Source: Oscillospiraceae bacterium
GTDB lineage: Bacteria > Bacillota > Clostridia > Oscillospirales > UBA929
DNA length: 64,000 nt
Direction of reading: 5' to 3'
NCBI GenBank assembly: GCA_031265355.1
Contig: JAISCT010000030.1
Location: forward strand, 1-64,000
The notes beneath the pieces were generated by a model that was given only the letters and a program-made list of their open reading frames with translations, searched no databases and had not been told where the DNA came from. A program made the position numbers and the translations under genes. Positions within the stretch are counted from its first letter, which is position 1. Each line of letters starts with the position of its first letter. Positions 1 through 7,811 of this stretch are shown here, in pieces.

Positions 1-382
1 TTGCACAAGCGCTGCGGATGTATTTGTTTGGTAACATATCCAATTATAGGATATTTGATCTTACTTTTCTACTACCCCTATGGGCTGTTTTTGCCTGGAT
101 TCTCTGGATTTTCCATGTGCGCTTTCTAATTTCATCCCAGTTAGTCCTCTCTTGTTTTCCAATTTATTCCTGTTTCGTCTCGCCTCCGCATGCCTCGACG
201 GCCTCGCTAAATCGATGGCGTCCTCTGCGAAGAGCCCTGATATTTTCCATAATTTGGTTTATTTTTCAAGTTCTTATATTTTGGAACCTATTTCTTATTT
301 TTTGTATTTCTATATTTTACCATTTTTGTCGCTTCCGTTCTGTCAAACATCGCGGCGGTTTTGCTTCCCAGAAAAATCCTTG
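1..382. other. AT/T-rich upstream region, no supported gene
   Basis: This stretch is T-rich on the plus strand. Its open frames translate into Phe/Ile/Leu-rich strings with no ribosome binding site and no family signature. It probably holds the 3' flank of a gene outside the window plus spacer. I see no convincing gene, RNA or repeat before the promoter at 383. Confidence 0.5.
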
Positions 383-411
383 TTGACTTTTGCAAAAAGA
401 TCCTTTATAGT
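383..411 (+). promoter_or_regulatory. Promoter of the glutamate synthase cluster
   Basis: TTGACT (383-388) and TATAGT (406-411) are separated by exactly 17 bp, a good sigma-A-type promoter. Transcription should begin near 418, directly before the leader hairpins at 419-476. Confidence 0.75.
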
Positions 412-418
412 ATTCACA

Positions 419-487
419 ATGAACAACGGCGTTCATCAGTGCCGTGCGCGAATCTGCGTGCGGCACTGGTGAATGCTTTTCTTTTAT
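419..487 (+). promoter_or_regulatory. Leader attenuator: ANTAR-type hairpin overlapping an intrinsic terminator
   Basis: ATGAAC (419-424) and GTTCAT (431-436) form a perfect 6-bp stem closed by the hexaloop AACGGC, with A at loop position 1 and G at position 4. This is the known ANTAR recognition signature. The 3' arm is also part of a longer hairpin: 429-444 pairs with 461-476 over 16 bp with two G-U wobbles, and five inner pairs extend it. A U-rich run (TTTTCTTTTAT) follows at 477-487, so it looks like a terminator. The two structures cannot form together. An ANTAR protein is encoded at 7181-7750 in the same cluster, so antitermination is the natural inference. A second hexaloop hairpin fully matching the consensus is not clear. 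Confidence 0.6.
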
Positions 488-533
488 ATGAGGACGCCTT
501 CGGGGAAGAGTGCCGGAAAGGACTGGGCTGAAC

Positions 534-1625
534 ATGCAAAAGGAAGGGCAGGTGCGCATCCCATCGGGCTGCGCGATCGCCGGGATCTTTTCCCGGACAG
601 GTACACGGATGGACGGGTCTGGCATCATCCGATCTATCACAACCATGCACGACCGCTCCAATGGGCTTGGCGGCGGGTTTGCCGGTTACGGCATCTACCC
701 GGAGTACAAAGACTATTACGCGCTGCACATCTTTTATAACAACTCGTCGGCCAAGGCGGAGTGCGAATCATTTTTAGACAGGCACTTCGACATCATCAAC
801 CTATCTAAGATCCCCACGCGCAAAATTCCCGCCATCACCGACGAACCTTTCATCTGGCGTTACTTCGTCACCCCCCTGCCCACCCGCTTGCAGGCAAGCC
901 AGCTCGACGAGCGGGAGTTCGTCGCCCGGTCGCTGTTTCGCGTCAACACCCAGATCGAGGGTGCCCACGTGTTCTCCAGCGGGAAGAATATGGGGGTGTT
1001 CAAAGCGGTGGGCTTCCCCGAAGATGTGGGTACGTTTTACCGGCTGGAGGAGTACGAGGGTCACTGCTGGACTGCGCACGGCCGCTACCCGACCAATACC
1101 CCCGGCTGGTGGGGCGGCGCCCATCCCTTCGCGATGCTCGACTACTCGGTGGTGCACAACGGAGAGATCTCCTCGTACGACGCGAACCGGCGTTACATCG
1201 AGATGTTTGGATACAAATGCACCTTGCTGACCGACACCGAAGTCATCACCTATATTATTGACTACCTCCACCGCAAAGTCGGCCTGACGCTCCGCGAGGT
1301 GGCTCGCGTCATCGCCGCCCCGTTTTGGTCTTCCATCGCCGAACTTCCCGAGGAGGAGCGGGTATGGGTCAGTTACCTGCGCAAGTCCTTCGGAAGCCTG
1401 CTCGTCACCGGCCCGTTTTCTATTCTGCTCGGGTTTGAGCGGGGGATGATGGTGTTGGGCGATCGGCTGAAACTGCGTTCGATGGTAGTGGCCGAGAAAG
1501 GTTCGATGGTTTACGCCGCGAGCGAAGAGTGCGCCATCCGCGTGCTGGCGCCGAGCGTGGACCGCATCTGGGCTCCCGGCGCGGGAGAGCCTGTGATTGT
1601 GACGTTGGACGGAGGTGACGTGTGA
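534..1625 (+). CDS. Glutamate synthase amidotransferase subunit (class II GATase domain)
   Basis: This is the glutaminase part of a split glutamate synthase: it releases ammonia from glutamine for the FMN subunit encoded next. Class II amidotransferase motifs are visible: SGCAIAGIFSRTG with the expected nucleophile Cys13, HGRYPTNTPGWWGG from residue 182, and VHNGEISSYDANR. The protein has 363 residues from ATG 534. A GTG at 510 would add eight residues, but the GGGGA before it is too close. The 12 residues before Cys13 must be removed to expose the catalytic N-terminus, as in GltB propeptides. It follows the attenuated leader, and its stop overlaps the start of the next gene. The family call is firm; the exact start is uncertain. 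Confidence 0.88.
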   Translation: MQKEGQVRIPSGCAIAGIFSRTGTRMDGSGIIRSITTMHDRSNGLGGGFAGYGIYPEYKDYYALHIFYNNSSAKAECESFLDRHFDIINLSKIPTRKIPAITDEPFIWRYFVTPLPTRLQASQLDEREFVARSLFRVNTQIEGAHVFSSGKNMGVFKAVGFPEDVGTFYRLEEYEGHCWTAHGRYPTNTPGWWGGAHPFAMLDYSVVHNGEISSYDANRRYIEMFGYKCTLLTDTEVITYIIDYLHRKVGLTLREVARVIAAPFWSSIAELPEEERVWVSYLRKSFGSLLVTGPFSILLGFERGMMVLGDRLKLRSMVVAEKGSMVYAASEECAIRVLAPSVDRIWAPGAGEPVIVTLDGGDV

Positions 1626-3124
1626 TGCAAATGCTCTACCCGGAATACGAAGTCGTGCGCAACCCGCAGCGCTGCATCACCTGCCGCGTCTGTGAGCGAC
1701 AGTGCGCCAACGAGGTCCACGTGTACGACGAGGAACTTGACACCATGCGGTCCTACGAGGAACACTGCGTGGCCTGCCACCGTTGTGTCAGCCTCTGCCC
1801 CACCAAGGCGCTCAAGATTGTCAAGACGGACCATACGTTCCGGGCAAACGCCAACTGGACCGGAGAGGTTATCGGCGAGATCTACCGGCAGGCCGAGAGC
1901 GGCGGCGTGCTGCTCTCCTCCATGGGTACGCCGAAGGGCTACCCGGTGTATTTCGACAAGATGCTTATCAACGCCTCGCAGGTCACAAATCCCTCCATCG
2001 ATCCGCTGCGCGAACCGATGGAGACGCGGACATTCCTTGGTCGAAAGACTGTGCGTGTGGAGCGCGGCCCGGACGGTCGGCTCATCGATAACACCGCCCC
2101 CCAGCTCATGCTGTCCGTCCCGGTCATGTTTTCCGCCATGTCGTACGGCTCCATCAGCTACAACGCGCATGAGAGCCTCGCCCGCGCGGCGCGCGAACTC
2201 GGGATTTTCTACAACACCGGTGAGGGTGGACTGCACAGCGACTTCTATCAGTACGGCGCCAACACCGTCATCCAAGTGGCCTCGGGCCGTTTCGGCGTCC
2301 ACAAGGACTATTTAAATGCCGGCGCGGCGGTGGAGATCAAAATGGGCCAGGGCGCGAAACCCGGCATTGGCGGGCACCTGCCCGGAGAAAAGATCGTGGG
2401 CGACATCGCGAAGACCCGCATGATCCCGGAGGGCTCCGACGCCATTTCCCCCGCCCCCCACCACGACATCTACTCCATCGAGGATCTGCGCCAGCTCGTC
2501 TACTCCCTGAAAGAGGCGACGGATTACAAAAAGCCGGTCATCGTAAAGATTGCCGCTGTCCACAATGTCCCGGCCATCGCGAGCGGTATCGCGCGCAGCG
2601 GTGCGGACATCATCGCCATCGACGGATTTCGCGGCGGCACCGGCGCGGCGCCGACGCGCATCCGCGACAATGTGGGCATCCCTATTGAGCTGGCGCTCGC
2701 CAGTGTGGACCAACGGCTGCGCGACGAGGGGATCCGCAACGACGTGTCCATTGTCGTCGGCGGCAGCATCCGCAACAGCGCGGACATCGTCAAGGCCGTG
2801 GCCCTCGGCGCGGACGCCGTGTACGTGGCAACCTCCGCCCTGCTGGCCCTCGGCTGCCACCTGTGCCGCACCTGTCAGCTCGGCAAATGCAACTGGGGCA
2901 TCGCCACCCAGCGGCCCGTGCTGGTGAAGCGGCTGAACCCAGACGTCGGCTTCAAGCGCCTTGTGAACCTCGTCACCGCCTGGCGGCACGAGATCATGGA
3001 GATGATGGGCGGCATGGGCATCAACTCGATTGAGACCCTGCGGGGCAACCGCCTGATGCTGCGGGGCGTGGGGCTAAACGAAAAAGAACTGTCAATTTTG
3101 GGTATCCAGCACGCGGGCGAATGA
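1625..3124 (+). CDS. Glutamate synthase FMN-binding subunit with N-terminal ferredoxin domain
   Basis: This is the synthase core that should convert 2-oxoglutarate and ammonia to glutamate on FMN. Residues about 16-60 carry two [4Fe-4S] ferredoxin motifs (CITCRVCERQC and CVACHRCVSLC). The FMN domain follows, with GEGGLHSDFYQYG, QGAKPGIGGHLPGEK and GGTGAAPTRIRDN. A cysteine cluster, CHLCRTCQLGKC, starts at residue 411. The protein has 499 residues. ATG 1625 is preferred over GTG 1622 because the ribosome binding site GGAGGTGA (1611-1618) sits six bases before it. The start overlaps the stop of the amidotransferase gene, which implies translational coupling. This short archaeal/clostridial form lacks the GATase and GXGXG domains, which are separate genes here. 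Confidence 0.92.
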   Translation: MQMLYPEYEVVRNPQRCITCRVCERQCANEVHVYDEELDTMRSYEEHCVACHRCVSLCPTKALKIVKTDHTFRANANWTGEVIGEIYRQAESGGVLLSSMGTPKGYPVYFDKMLINASQVTNPSIDPLREPMETRTFLGRKTVRVERGPDGRLIDNTAPQLMLSVPVMFSAMSYGSISYNAHESLARAARELGIFYNTGEGGLHSDFYQYGANTVIQVASGRFGVHKDYLNAGAAVEIKMGQGAKPGIGGHLPGEKIVGDIAKTRMIPEGSDAISPAPHHDIYSIEDLRQLVYSLKEATDYKKPVIVKIAAVHNVPAIASGIARSGADIIAIDGFRGGTGAAPTRIRDNVGIPIELALASVDQRLRDEGIRNDVSIVVGGSIRNSADIVKAVALGADAVYVATSALLALGCHLCRTCQLGKCNWGIATQRPVLVKRLNPDVGFKRLVNLVTAWRHEIMEMMGGMGINSIETLRGNRLMLRGVGLNEKELSILGIQHAGE

Positions 3125-3229
3125 GTGCCCATTGGCGTTTCTCATCGCTTTGTGCCCGCGCGTCACGCGCCGTGACGCCGCCGCGGCAGGTATACGATCA
3201 GATGTGTAAAGGGAAGAGGCATTGTATAT

Positions 3230-3682
3230 ATGAAACGGATCTACGTCAGCGAAAAATGGTGTCTTGGCTGCCATCTGTGCGAGTATTACTGCGCCTTTGC
3301 AAACTCCGGCTCGGACGACATGGCCAAGGCGCTGATGAATCGGCGGATCAACCCCCGGATCCAGGTGGAGGAACGCAGCGGTATCAGTTTTGCCGTCTCC
3401 TGCCGCCACTGCGAGGAACCCCTGTGCGTCAAGAGCTGTATTACAGGCGCGCTCAGCAGTGAGGGCGGGCTCATCACCATCGACAAAAACCGCTGTGTGG
3501 CGTGTCACACCTGCGTCCTTGCCTGCCCTTACGGGACGATCATGCCCTCCGACGACGGGATGATGCAAAAATGCGAGCTCTGCCTGAAAAACGCCATCGG
3601 CGAACCCGCCTGCGTAAAATACTGCCCCAACAGGGCGATCATCTACGAGGATTCCGCCGCGCCCGCCGCCGCCGCGCAGTAG
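3230..3682 (+). CDS. Polyferredoxin subunit, four [4Fe-4S] clusters
   Basis: A 150-residue HycB/DmsB-type electron-transfer protein. Sixteen cysteines fall in four groups (CLGCHLCEYYC, CRHCEEPLCVKSC, CVACHTCVLAC, and CELC followed by ACVKYC), the arrangement for four [4Fe-4S] clusters. It lies between the FMN subunit and the FAD oxidoreductase, so it probably carries electrons from NAD(P)H or another donor to the glutamate synthase FMN. The sequence GGGAAGAGG lies ten bases before ATG 3230. The tail is Ala/Pro-rich. The electron donor cannot be told from sequence. Confidence 0.85.
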   Translation: MKRIYVSEKWCLGCHLCEYYCAFANSGSDDMAKALMNRRINPRIQVEERSGISFAVSCRHCEEPLCVKSCITGALSSEGGLITIDKNRCVACHTCVLACPYGTIMPSDDGMMQKCELCLKNAIGEPACVKYCPNRAIIYEDSAAPAAAAQ

Positions 3683-3697
3683 AGGGGGATACAGACT

Positions 3698-4939
3698 ATG
3701 AAGACAAAGCAGTACTTGATCATCGGCAACTCCGCAGCCGCTATAGGCTGTGTGGAGGGGATCCGGCAACTGGACAAAACGGGTGCGGTCACCATCGTCT
3801 CGCGGGAAGCGCACCACACCTATTCCCGCCCGCTCATCTCCTACCTGCTGAGCGGCAAGACGGACCGGCAGCGGATGCGTTACCGCGACGCCGATTTTTA
3901 CGAGACGTACGGCGTCGCCCCCCTGCTGGGACGCACGGCGCTCTCGCTGGATCCTGCCCAAAAGACGATCGCACTGGACGACGGGCAAACGCTCCCCTAT
4001 GACAAGCTGCTCGTCGCGACTGGTTCCGTCCCCTTTGTCCCCCCAATGGAGGGACTGGACCTGGTGTCGAAGAAATTCACCTTTCTCTCTCTGGACGACG
4101 CCGACGCGTTGGCGGCCGCCGTGACGGCGGACAGCCGCGTGCTGATCGTCGGCGCGGGCCTCATCGGTCTCAAGTGTGCCGAGGGTCTCTCCGGGCAGGC
4201 GGGTTCTCTCACGGTCGTCGATCTCGCGCCGCAGATTTTGCCCAGCGTCCTCGACGAGGGAGCGGCGGCGCTCGTCCAGGCGCACATCGAGCGGCAGGGC
4301 GTCCGGTTCCTGCTCTCCATTTCGGCTGCGCGGTTTGAAAACGGCGCGGCACACCTGACCGACGGCTCGACGGTCCCCTTTGACGTTCTGGTGCTGGCCG
4401 TGGGCGTGCGGCCCAGCGTATCGCTGGCCCGGGAAGCGGGCGCGGCGGTCGGCCGGGGGCTTATCACCGATGAGTACATGCGTACAAATCTCCCCGGCGT
4501 CTACGCCGCGGGCGACTGTACCGAGAGCTTCGACATCACGAGCGGCGAACGAAAGCCGCTGGCACTGCTCCCAAATGCTTATTTGCAGGGCGAGACCGCC
4601 GGGCTCCACATGGCCGGCGGCGGCAAGCCCTTTTGTACCGCAATGCCGATGAACGCCGTTGGGTTTTGGGGTCTGCACATCGTCAGTGCCGGCAGCTATG
4701 CGGGCGACGCTTACATCAAGTGCGAAGGGGAGCATTACCGCAAACTCGTCTGCCGTGACAACCTGCTGCAAGGTTTTATCTTGATTGGAGATGTGCTGCG
4801 TGCGGGCATCTACACTGCGTTGATCCGCGATCGGGTGCCGATCGATACGATCGATTTTGAACTCATTAAAGACAAACCGGGCCTCATCGCCTTCTCGCGG
4901 CGTGACAGGCAGAAGAAACTGGGGGTGAAACCGGCATGA
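3698..4939 (+). CDS. FAD-dependent pyridine nucleotide oxidoreductase (glutamate synthase small-subunit role)
   Basis: A 413-residue Pyr_redox_2 flavoprotein. The N-terminal dinucleotide fold has GNSAAAIG in place of the usual GxGxxG; the second (NAD(P)H) fold has GAGLIGLKCAEGL; the FAD-binding VYAAGDC motif follows. It belongs to the NADH oxidase/nitrite reductase-like branch and lacks the ferredoxin domain of GltD, which fits with the ferredoxin being a separate gene just upstream. Its stop codon overlaps the ATG of the next gene (ATGA). The likely role is to pass reducing equivalents from NAD(P)H through the polyferredoxin to the synthase; this comes from context. Confidence 0.85.
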   Translation: MKTKQYLIIGNSAAAIGCVEGIRQLDKTGAVTIVSREAHHTYSRPLISYLLSGKTDRQRMRYRDADFYETYGVAPLLGRTALSLDPAQKTIALDDGQTLPYDKLLVATGSVPFVPPMEGLDLVSKKFTFLSLDDADALAAAVTADSRVLIVGAGLIGLKCAEGLSGQAGSLTVVDLAPQILPSVLDEGAAALVQAHIERQGVRFLLSISAARFENGAAHLTDGSTVPFDVLVLAVGVRPSVSLAREAGAAVGRGLITDEYMRTNLPGVYAAGDCTESFDITSGERKPLALLPNAYLQGETAGLHMAGGGKPFCTAMPMNAVGFWGLHIVSAGSYAGDAYIKCEGEHYRKLVCRDNLLQGFILIGDVLRAGIYTALIRDRVPIDTIDFELIKDKPGLIAFSRRDRQKKLGVKPA

Positions 4940-5655
4940 TCATTCGGGCCGACGGTATGCACTTTGAGGACCTGTGCCGGGAGATCCGAGAGGCCGGTGA
5001 GGATGTCCTCGTGGAAAACTGCCAAGGACAGCGCTACATCGGCAGCGGAATGCACGGTGTGAACATCGACCTCTACGGTACCCCGGGGAACGCGCTCGGC
5101 GCCTATTTCGGCGGCGGCCGCATCACGGTGCACGGCAACGCGCAGGACGCGACGGGAGATACGATGGATGGCGGGACGATCATCGTCCACGGTTCCAGCG
5201 GAGACGCCACCGGGTACGCGATGCGCGGCGGCCGGATTTTGATTCGGAACAACGCGGGGTACCGTGCCGGGATTCACATGAAACAGTACGCCGACAAGCG
5301 GCCTGTACTGGTGATCGGTGGCCGGGCCGGAAGCTTTCTCGGCGAATATCAGGCGGGTGGGCTTATCCTTGTGCTGGGCCTGCATACCGACGGCCGCCCC
5401 ATCGTCGGGGAGTTCTGCGGCACGGGGATGCACGGCGGACGGATCGTTTTGCGCTGCGACGCGCCGCCCGCAGGTTTGCCCCGACAGGTCATGGCCCGAC
5501 AGGCGTCGGGGGAGGATTTGGAGGAAATTGTCCCACTGATGGACGAATTTTGTTCGACTTTTGACATAAGATGTGATATGATGTCGAAAAGTACTTTTTT
5601 TATTCTGACTCCCGACAGCCGCAACCCCTACCAGCAGTTGTACGTGTACAACTAA
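4936..5655 (+). CDS. Glutamate synthase GXGXG (alpha subunit domain 3) protein
   Basis: A 239-residue protein made of the beta-helical GXGXG domain, normally the C-terminal domain of GltB. The repeating glycine pattern is clear (GSGMHGVNIDLYG, GGGRITVHGNAQD, GGTIIVHGSSGDATG, GGRILIRNNAG). It starts inside the previous gene with GGGGGTGA placed eight bases ahead. In GltB this domain is structural and helps hold the synthase and amidotransferase domains together. The stop codon TAA (5653-5655) is also the first three bases of a 73-bp repeat element, so the repeat abuts the gene exactly. Confidence 0.9.
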   Translation: MIIRADGMHFEDLCREIREAGEDVLVENCQGQRYIGSGMHGVNIDLYGTPGNALGAYFGGGRITVHGNAQDATGDTMDGGTIIVHGSSGDATGYAMRGGRILIRNNAGYRAGIHMKQYADKRPVLVIGGRAGSFLGEYQAGGLILVLGLHTDGRPIVGEFCGTGMHGGRIVLRCDAPPAGLPRQVMARQASGEDLEEIVPLMDEFCSTFDIRCDMMSKSTFFILTPDSRNPYQQLYVYN

Positions 5656-5725
5656 CGTGGGTTGCACCTGCAACCCGCAACCCAAATTCTTGTTTTTTGT
5701 TGCCGCTTCGCGGCAACAAGGTACT
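5653..5725 (+). repeat. 73-bp double-hairpin repeat, copy 1
   Basis: First of four near-identical copies (others at 47195, 55719 and 57312). It starts TAACGTGGGTTGCA and ends GGTACT. It holds hairpin 1 (GTGGGTTGC, loop ACCT, GCAACCCGC), a T-rich joint and hairpin 2 (TTGTTGCCGC, loop TTC, GCGGCAACAA). The single change in the hairpin 1 stem turns a U-A pair into U-G, which keeps pairing. It fills the gap between the GXGXG gene and glnA in the sense orientation. Confidence 0.9.
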
Positions 5726-5778
5726 AAATACGGTGGCGCGGGCGCGGCGGTGGACCAAAGCGGAAAGGAGTGCCTCCT

Positions 5779-7032
5779 GTGACGTACACCACAAAAGAAG
5801 TCCTGCAGTTCGTGCAGGAAAATGATGTAAAATTTGTAAAATTGGCGTTTTGTGACATTTGGGGCGTGCAAAAGAACATCTCCATTGTGTCACGCCACCT
5901 TGAGGCCGCGTTTGAAGAGGGCGTGGCCTTTGACGCTTCTTCCATCGCCGGGTTTTTGACGGTCGAAAAGTCGGATCTCTGTCTCTTCCCCGACCCTGCC
6001 ACGCTCCACGTCCTGCCCTGGCGGCCGCAGCAGGGGCGCGTCGTGCGCTTTTTTTGCGACATCCGCTACCCGGACGGCGCCTCCTTTGAGGGCGACACGC
6101 GCCGGCTGCTGGCCAAGGCCTCCGGCAGTGCGGAGGAGATGGGTCTCTTCTGCCGGGTCGGCAGCGAGTGTGACTTCTATCTCTTCCACATCGGGGAGGA
6201 CGGCGCACCCACGGACACCCCCTTTGACAACGCCGGGTATCTCGATGTGGCGCCGCTTGACCGGGGCGAAAATGTCCGTCGCGACATCTGCCTCTATCTG
6301 GACCAGATGGGCGTCACGGCGGAGAACTCCCACCACGAGCGCGGCCCGGGCCAATACGGCGTCGACATTCACCACTGCGACATCCGCAAGGCGGCCGACG
6401 ATCTTGTCATTCTCAAGTCGGCAGTGGACTCCATCGCCGCAGCCAACGGGCTGTGGGCGTCGTTTATGCCAAAGCCCATCGAGGAGCAAAACGGCAACGG
6501 GCTCCATTTGAACTTTTCACTCGCGCAAAACGGCCGCAACATCTTCAAGACGGACGGGGCGGAGCACTCCCCCATCGCGGAGAGTTTCATCGCCGGGATC
6601 CTCGTCCACATCGCCGAGATCACGGCAGTGGCAAATCCGCTCCTGTCGTCTTACACTCGTTTTGCACAAAACGAGGCGCCGCCCTACATCTCCTGGGCAC
6701 ACCAGAACCGGTCGCAGCTTGTCCGCATCCCCGCCGCCTCGGGAGACCACTCGCGTATGGAACTGCGTTCGCCTGACCCGGCGGCCAATCCGCATCTCCT
6801 GCTCACGCTGCTGCTGCACGCGGGGCTGGACGGGGTTCGACAGTCCCTGCCGCTGCCGCCGTCGATTGACGTGAACATGTATGAGCAGGGCGACGACACG
6901 GAGGCGCAGCGGCTTCCCCAGTCCCTGGGCGACGCGCTGGACTGCATGGCGGACAGCGCCTTTGTCCGTTCGATTCTGGGCGATGTGTATACCGAGAAGT
7001 ACGTTCGGTTCAAGCGTGAGGAGACGCGGTAA
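5779..7032 (+). CDS. glnA: Glutamine synthetase family protein, one metal ligand replaced
   Basis: A 417-residue type I glutamine synthetase-like protein that should make glutamine from glutamate, ammonia and ATP. Recognisable motifs are DASSIAGF near residue 54, the metal-ligand region GSECDFYLF (Glu130, Asp132), HHERGPGQYG (Glu187), NGNGLHLNFSL, QNRSQLVRIPA and RMELRSPDPAANP. The Glu normally found in the PGQxE element, a ligand of the n1 metal, is Gly194 here, and the usual Glu of the ExE pair is Asp132. Activity is therefore not assured. Start GTG 5779 is chosen because AAGGAG lies eight bases upstream. Its place between glutamate synthase and an ANTAR regulator supports a nitrogen role. 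Confidence 0.85.
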   Translation: MTYTTKEVLQFVQENDVKFVKLAFCDIWGVQKNISIVSRHLEAAFEEGVAFDASSIAGFLTVEKSDLCLFPDPATLHVLPWRPQQGRVVRFFCDIRYPDGASFEGDTRRLLAKASGSAEEMGLFCRVGSECDFYLFHIGEDGAPTDTPFDNAGYLDVAPLDRGENVRRDICLYLDQMGVTAENSHHERGPGQYGVDIHHCDIRKAADDLVILKSAVDSIAAANGLWASFMPKPIEEQNGNGLHLNFSLAQNGRNIFKTDGAEHSPIAESFIAGILVHIAEITAVANPLLSSYTRFAQNEAPPYISWAHQNRSQLVRIPAASGDHSRMELRSPDPAANPHLLLTLLLHAGLDGVRQSLPLPPSIDVNMYEQGDDTEAQRLPQSLGDALDCMADSAFVRSILGDVYTEKYVRFKREETR

Positions 7033-7041
7033 GAACGGCGT

Positions 7042-7080
7042 CTCCGGGCACCCGCCGGCCCGGCCGGCCTGGGTGCCGGT
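7042..7080 (+). terminator. GC-rich hairpin after glnA
   Basis: CCGGGCACCC and GGGTGCCGG flank a GC-rich centre and form a strong stem with one bulge. There is no U-run after it, so it may be a pause, an RNA-stability hairpin or a weak attenuator before the ANTAR gene. Confidence 0.35.
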
Positions 7081-7180
7081 CTAAGGCAATGTCGCACAAT
7101 GCGCCGCTTGGCGCTTGGCCGGATCTTTTCCCGGCGTTGTACGGCATGGCTCTGAGGCTTGGGAGAGGTGGTGGTCCGTT

Positions 7181-7750
7181 TTGGAGAGTATCCTGATTGT
7201 CTCCGGCTCGGAAAAGGGCCGGGAGGTACTTCGTGAGTTTTTGTCCGTCCATGCGTACCAGGACGTCGTTTACACAGGCCACGCGGCGGAAACCAAACGC
7301 CTGCTGCTGGACCGTTGTTTCGACCTGTGTGTGATCAATACCCCCCTGCCGGACGAATTCGGGTCCGATCTCGCTATCTCCGTCGTGGAACAAGGTGTTT
7401 CGCAAGTGATGTGCCTCGTGAAGAGCGACGTGGCGGATACGGTGTCCGCTAAATTGGAAGATTATGGAATTTTTGTGTTGGCAAAGCCTCTGAACAAACA
7501 GACGCTCTGGTCGGCTTTTAAATTGATGCAGGCCGCGCACCACCGTTTGCGTGGTCTGCAAAATCAAAACGATCTGCTCAGGCAGAAGATTGAAGACATT
7601 CGGCTGGTGGATCGGGCAAAATGTTTGCTCATCTCCTATCTCAAGATGACGGAACCGCAGGCGCATCGCTACATCGAAAAGCAGGCCATGGATCTGCGTC
7701 TCCCGAAGCGTGAGATCGCGATCCATTTGATACGCACCTACGAAGAATGA
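7181..7750 (+). CDS. ANTAR-domain RNA-binding response regulator (NitR-like)
   Basis: A 189-residue protein with a receiver-like N-terminal domain (ESILIVSGSEKGREVL, LCVINTPLPDEFG), a coiled-coil linker and a C-terminal ANTAR three-helix domain (VDRAKCLLISYLKMTEPQAH, then KQAMDLRLPKREIA). ANTAR proteins bind paired hexaloop hairpins and prevent transcription termination. The best target here is the leader at 419-487. The start is TTG 7181, with GGGAGAGGTGG just upstream. The usual receiver aspartate region reads CVINTPL rather than a clear D-hydrophobic motif, so control by phosphorylation is doubtful. Placement beside glnA matches NitR-type regulators of clostridia. Confidence 0.85.
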   Translation: MESILIVSGSEKGREVLREFLSVHAYQDVVYTGHAAETKRLLLDRCFDLCVINTPLPDEFGSDLAISVVEQGVSQVMCLVKSDVADTVSAKLEDYGIFVLAKPLNKQTLWSAFKLMQAAHHRLRGLQNQNDLLRQKIEDIRLVDRAKCLLISYLKMTEPQAHRYIEKQAMDLRLPKREIAIHLIRTYEE

Positions 7751-7811
7751 CGGCGGCAATGATAATGGATGGTTATCCCTCTATTTTCTCTGTGAAGGGT
7801 GTGAGTGACCG

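Noticed and set aside
18..472. Overlapping hydrophobic open frames at the window start
   Set aside because: They arise from T-rich DNA, have no ribosome binding site and no family motif, and run through the promoter.
3092..4771. A 559-codon frame antisense to the ferredoxin and FAD oxidoreductase genes
   Set aside because: It mirrors strong coding sequence on the plus strand; long antisense frames are common in GC-rich genes and its translation shows no domain.
5653..5725. 73-bp repeat as an intrinsic terminator or riboswitch
   Set aside because: The T-run lies between the hairpins rather than after a stem, it occurs in both orientations to transcription, and it is identical before unrelated genes.
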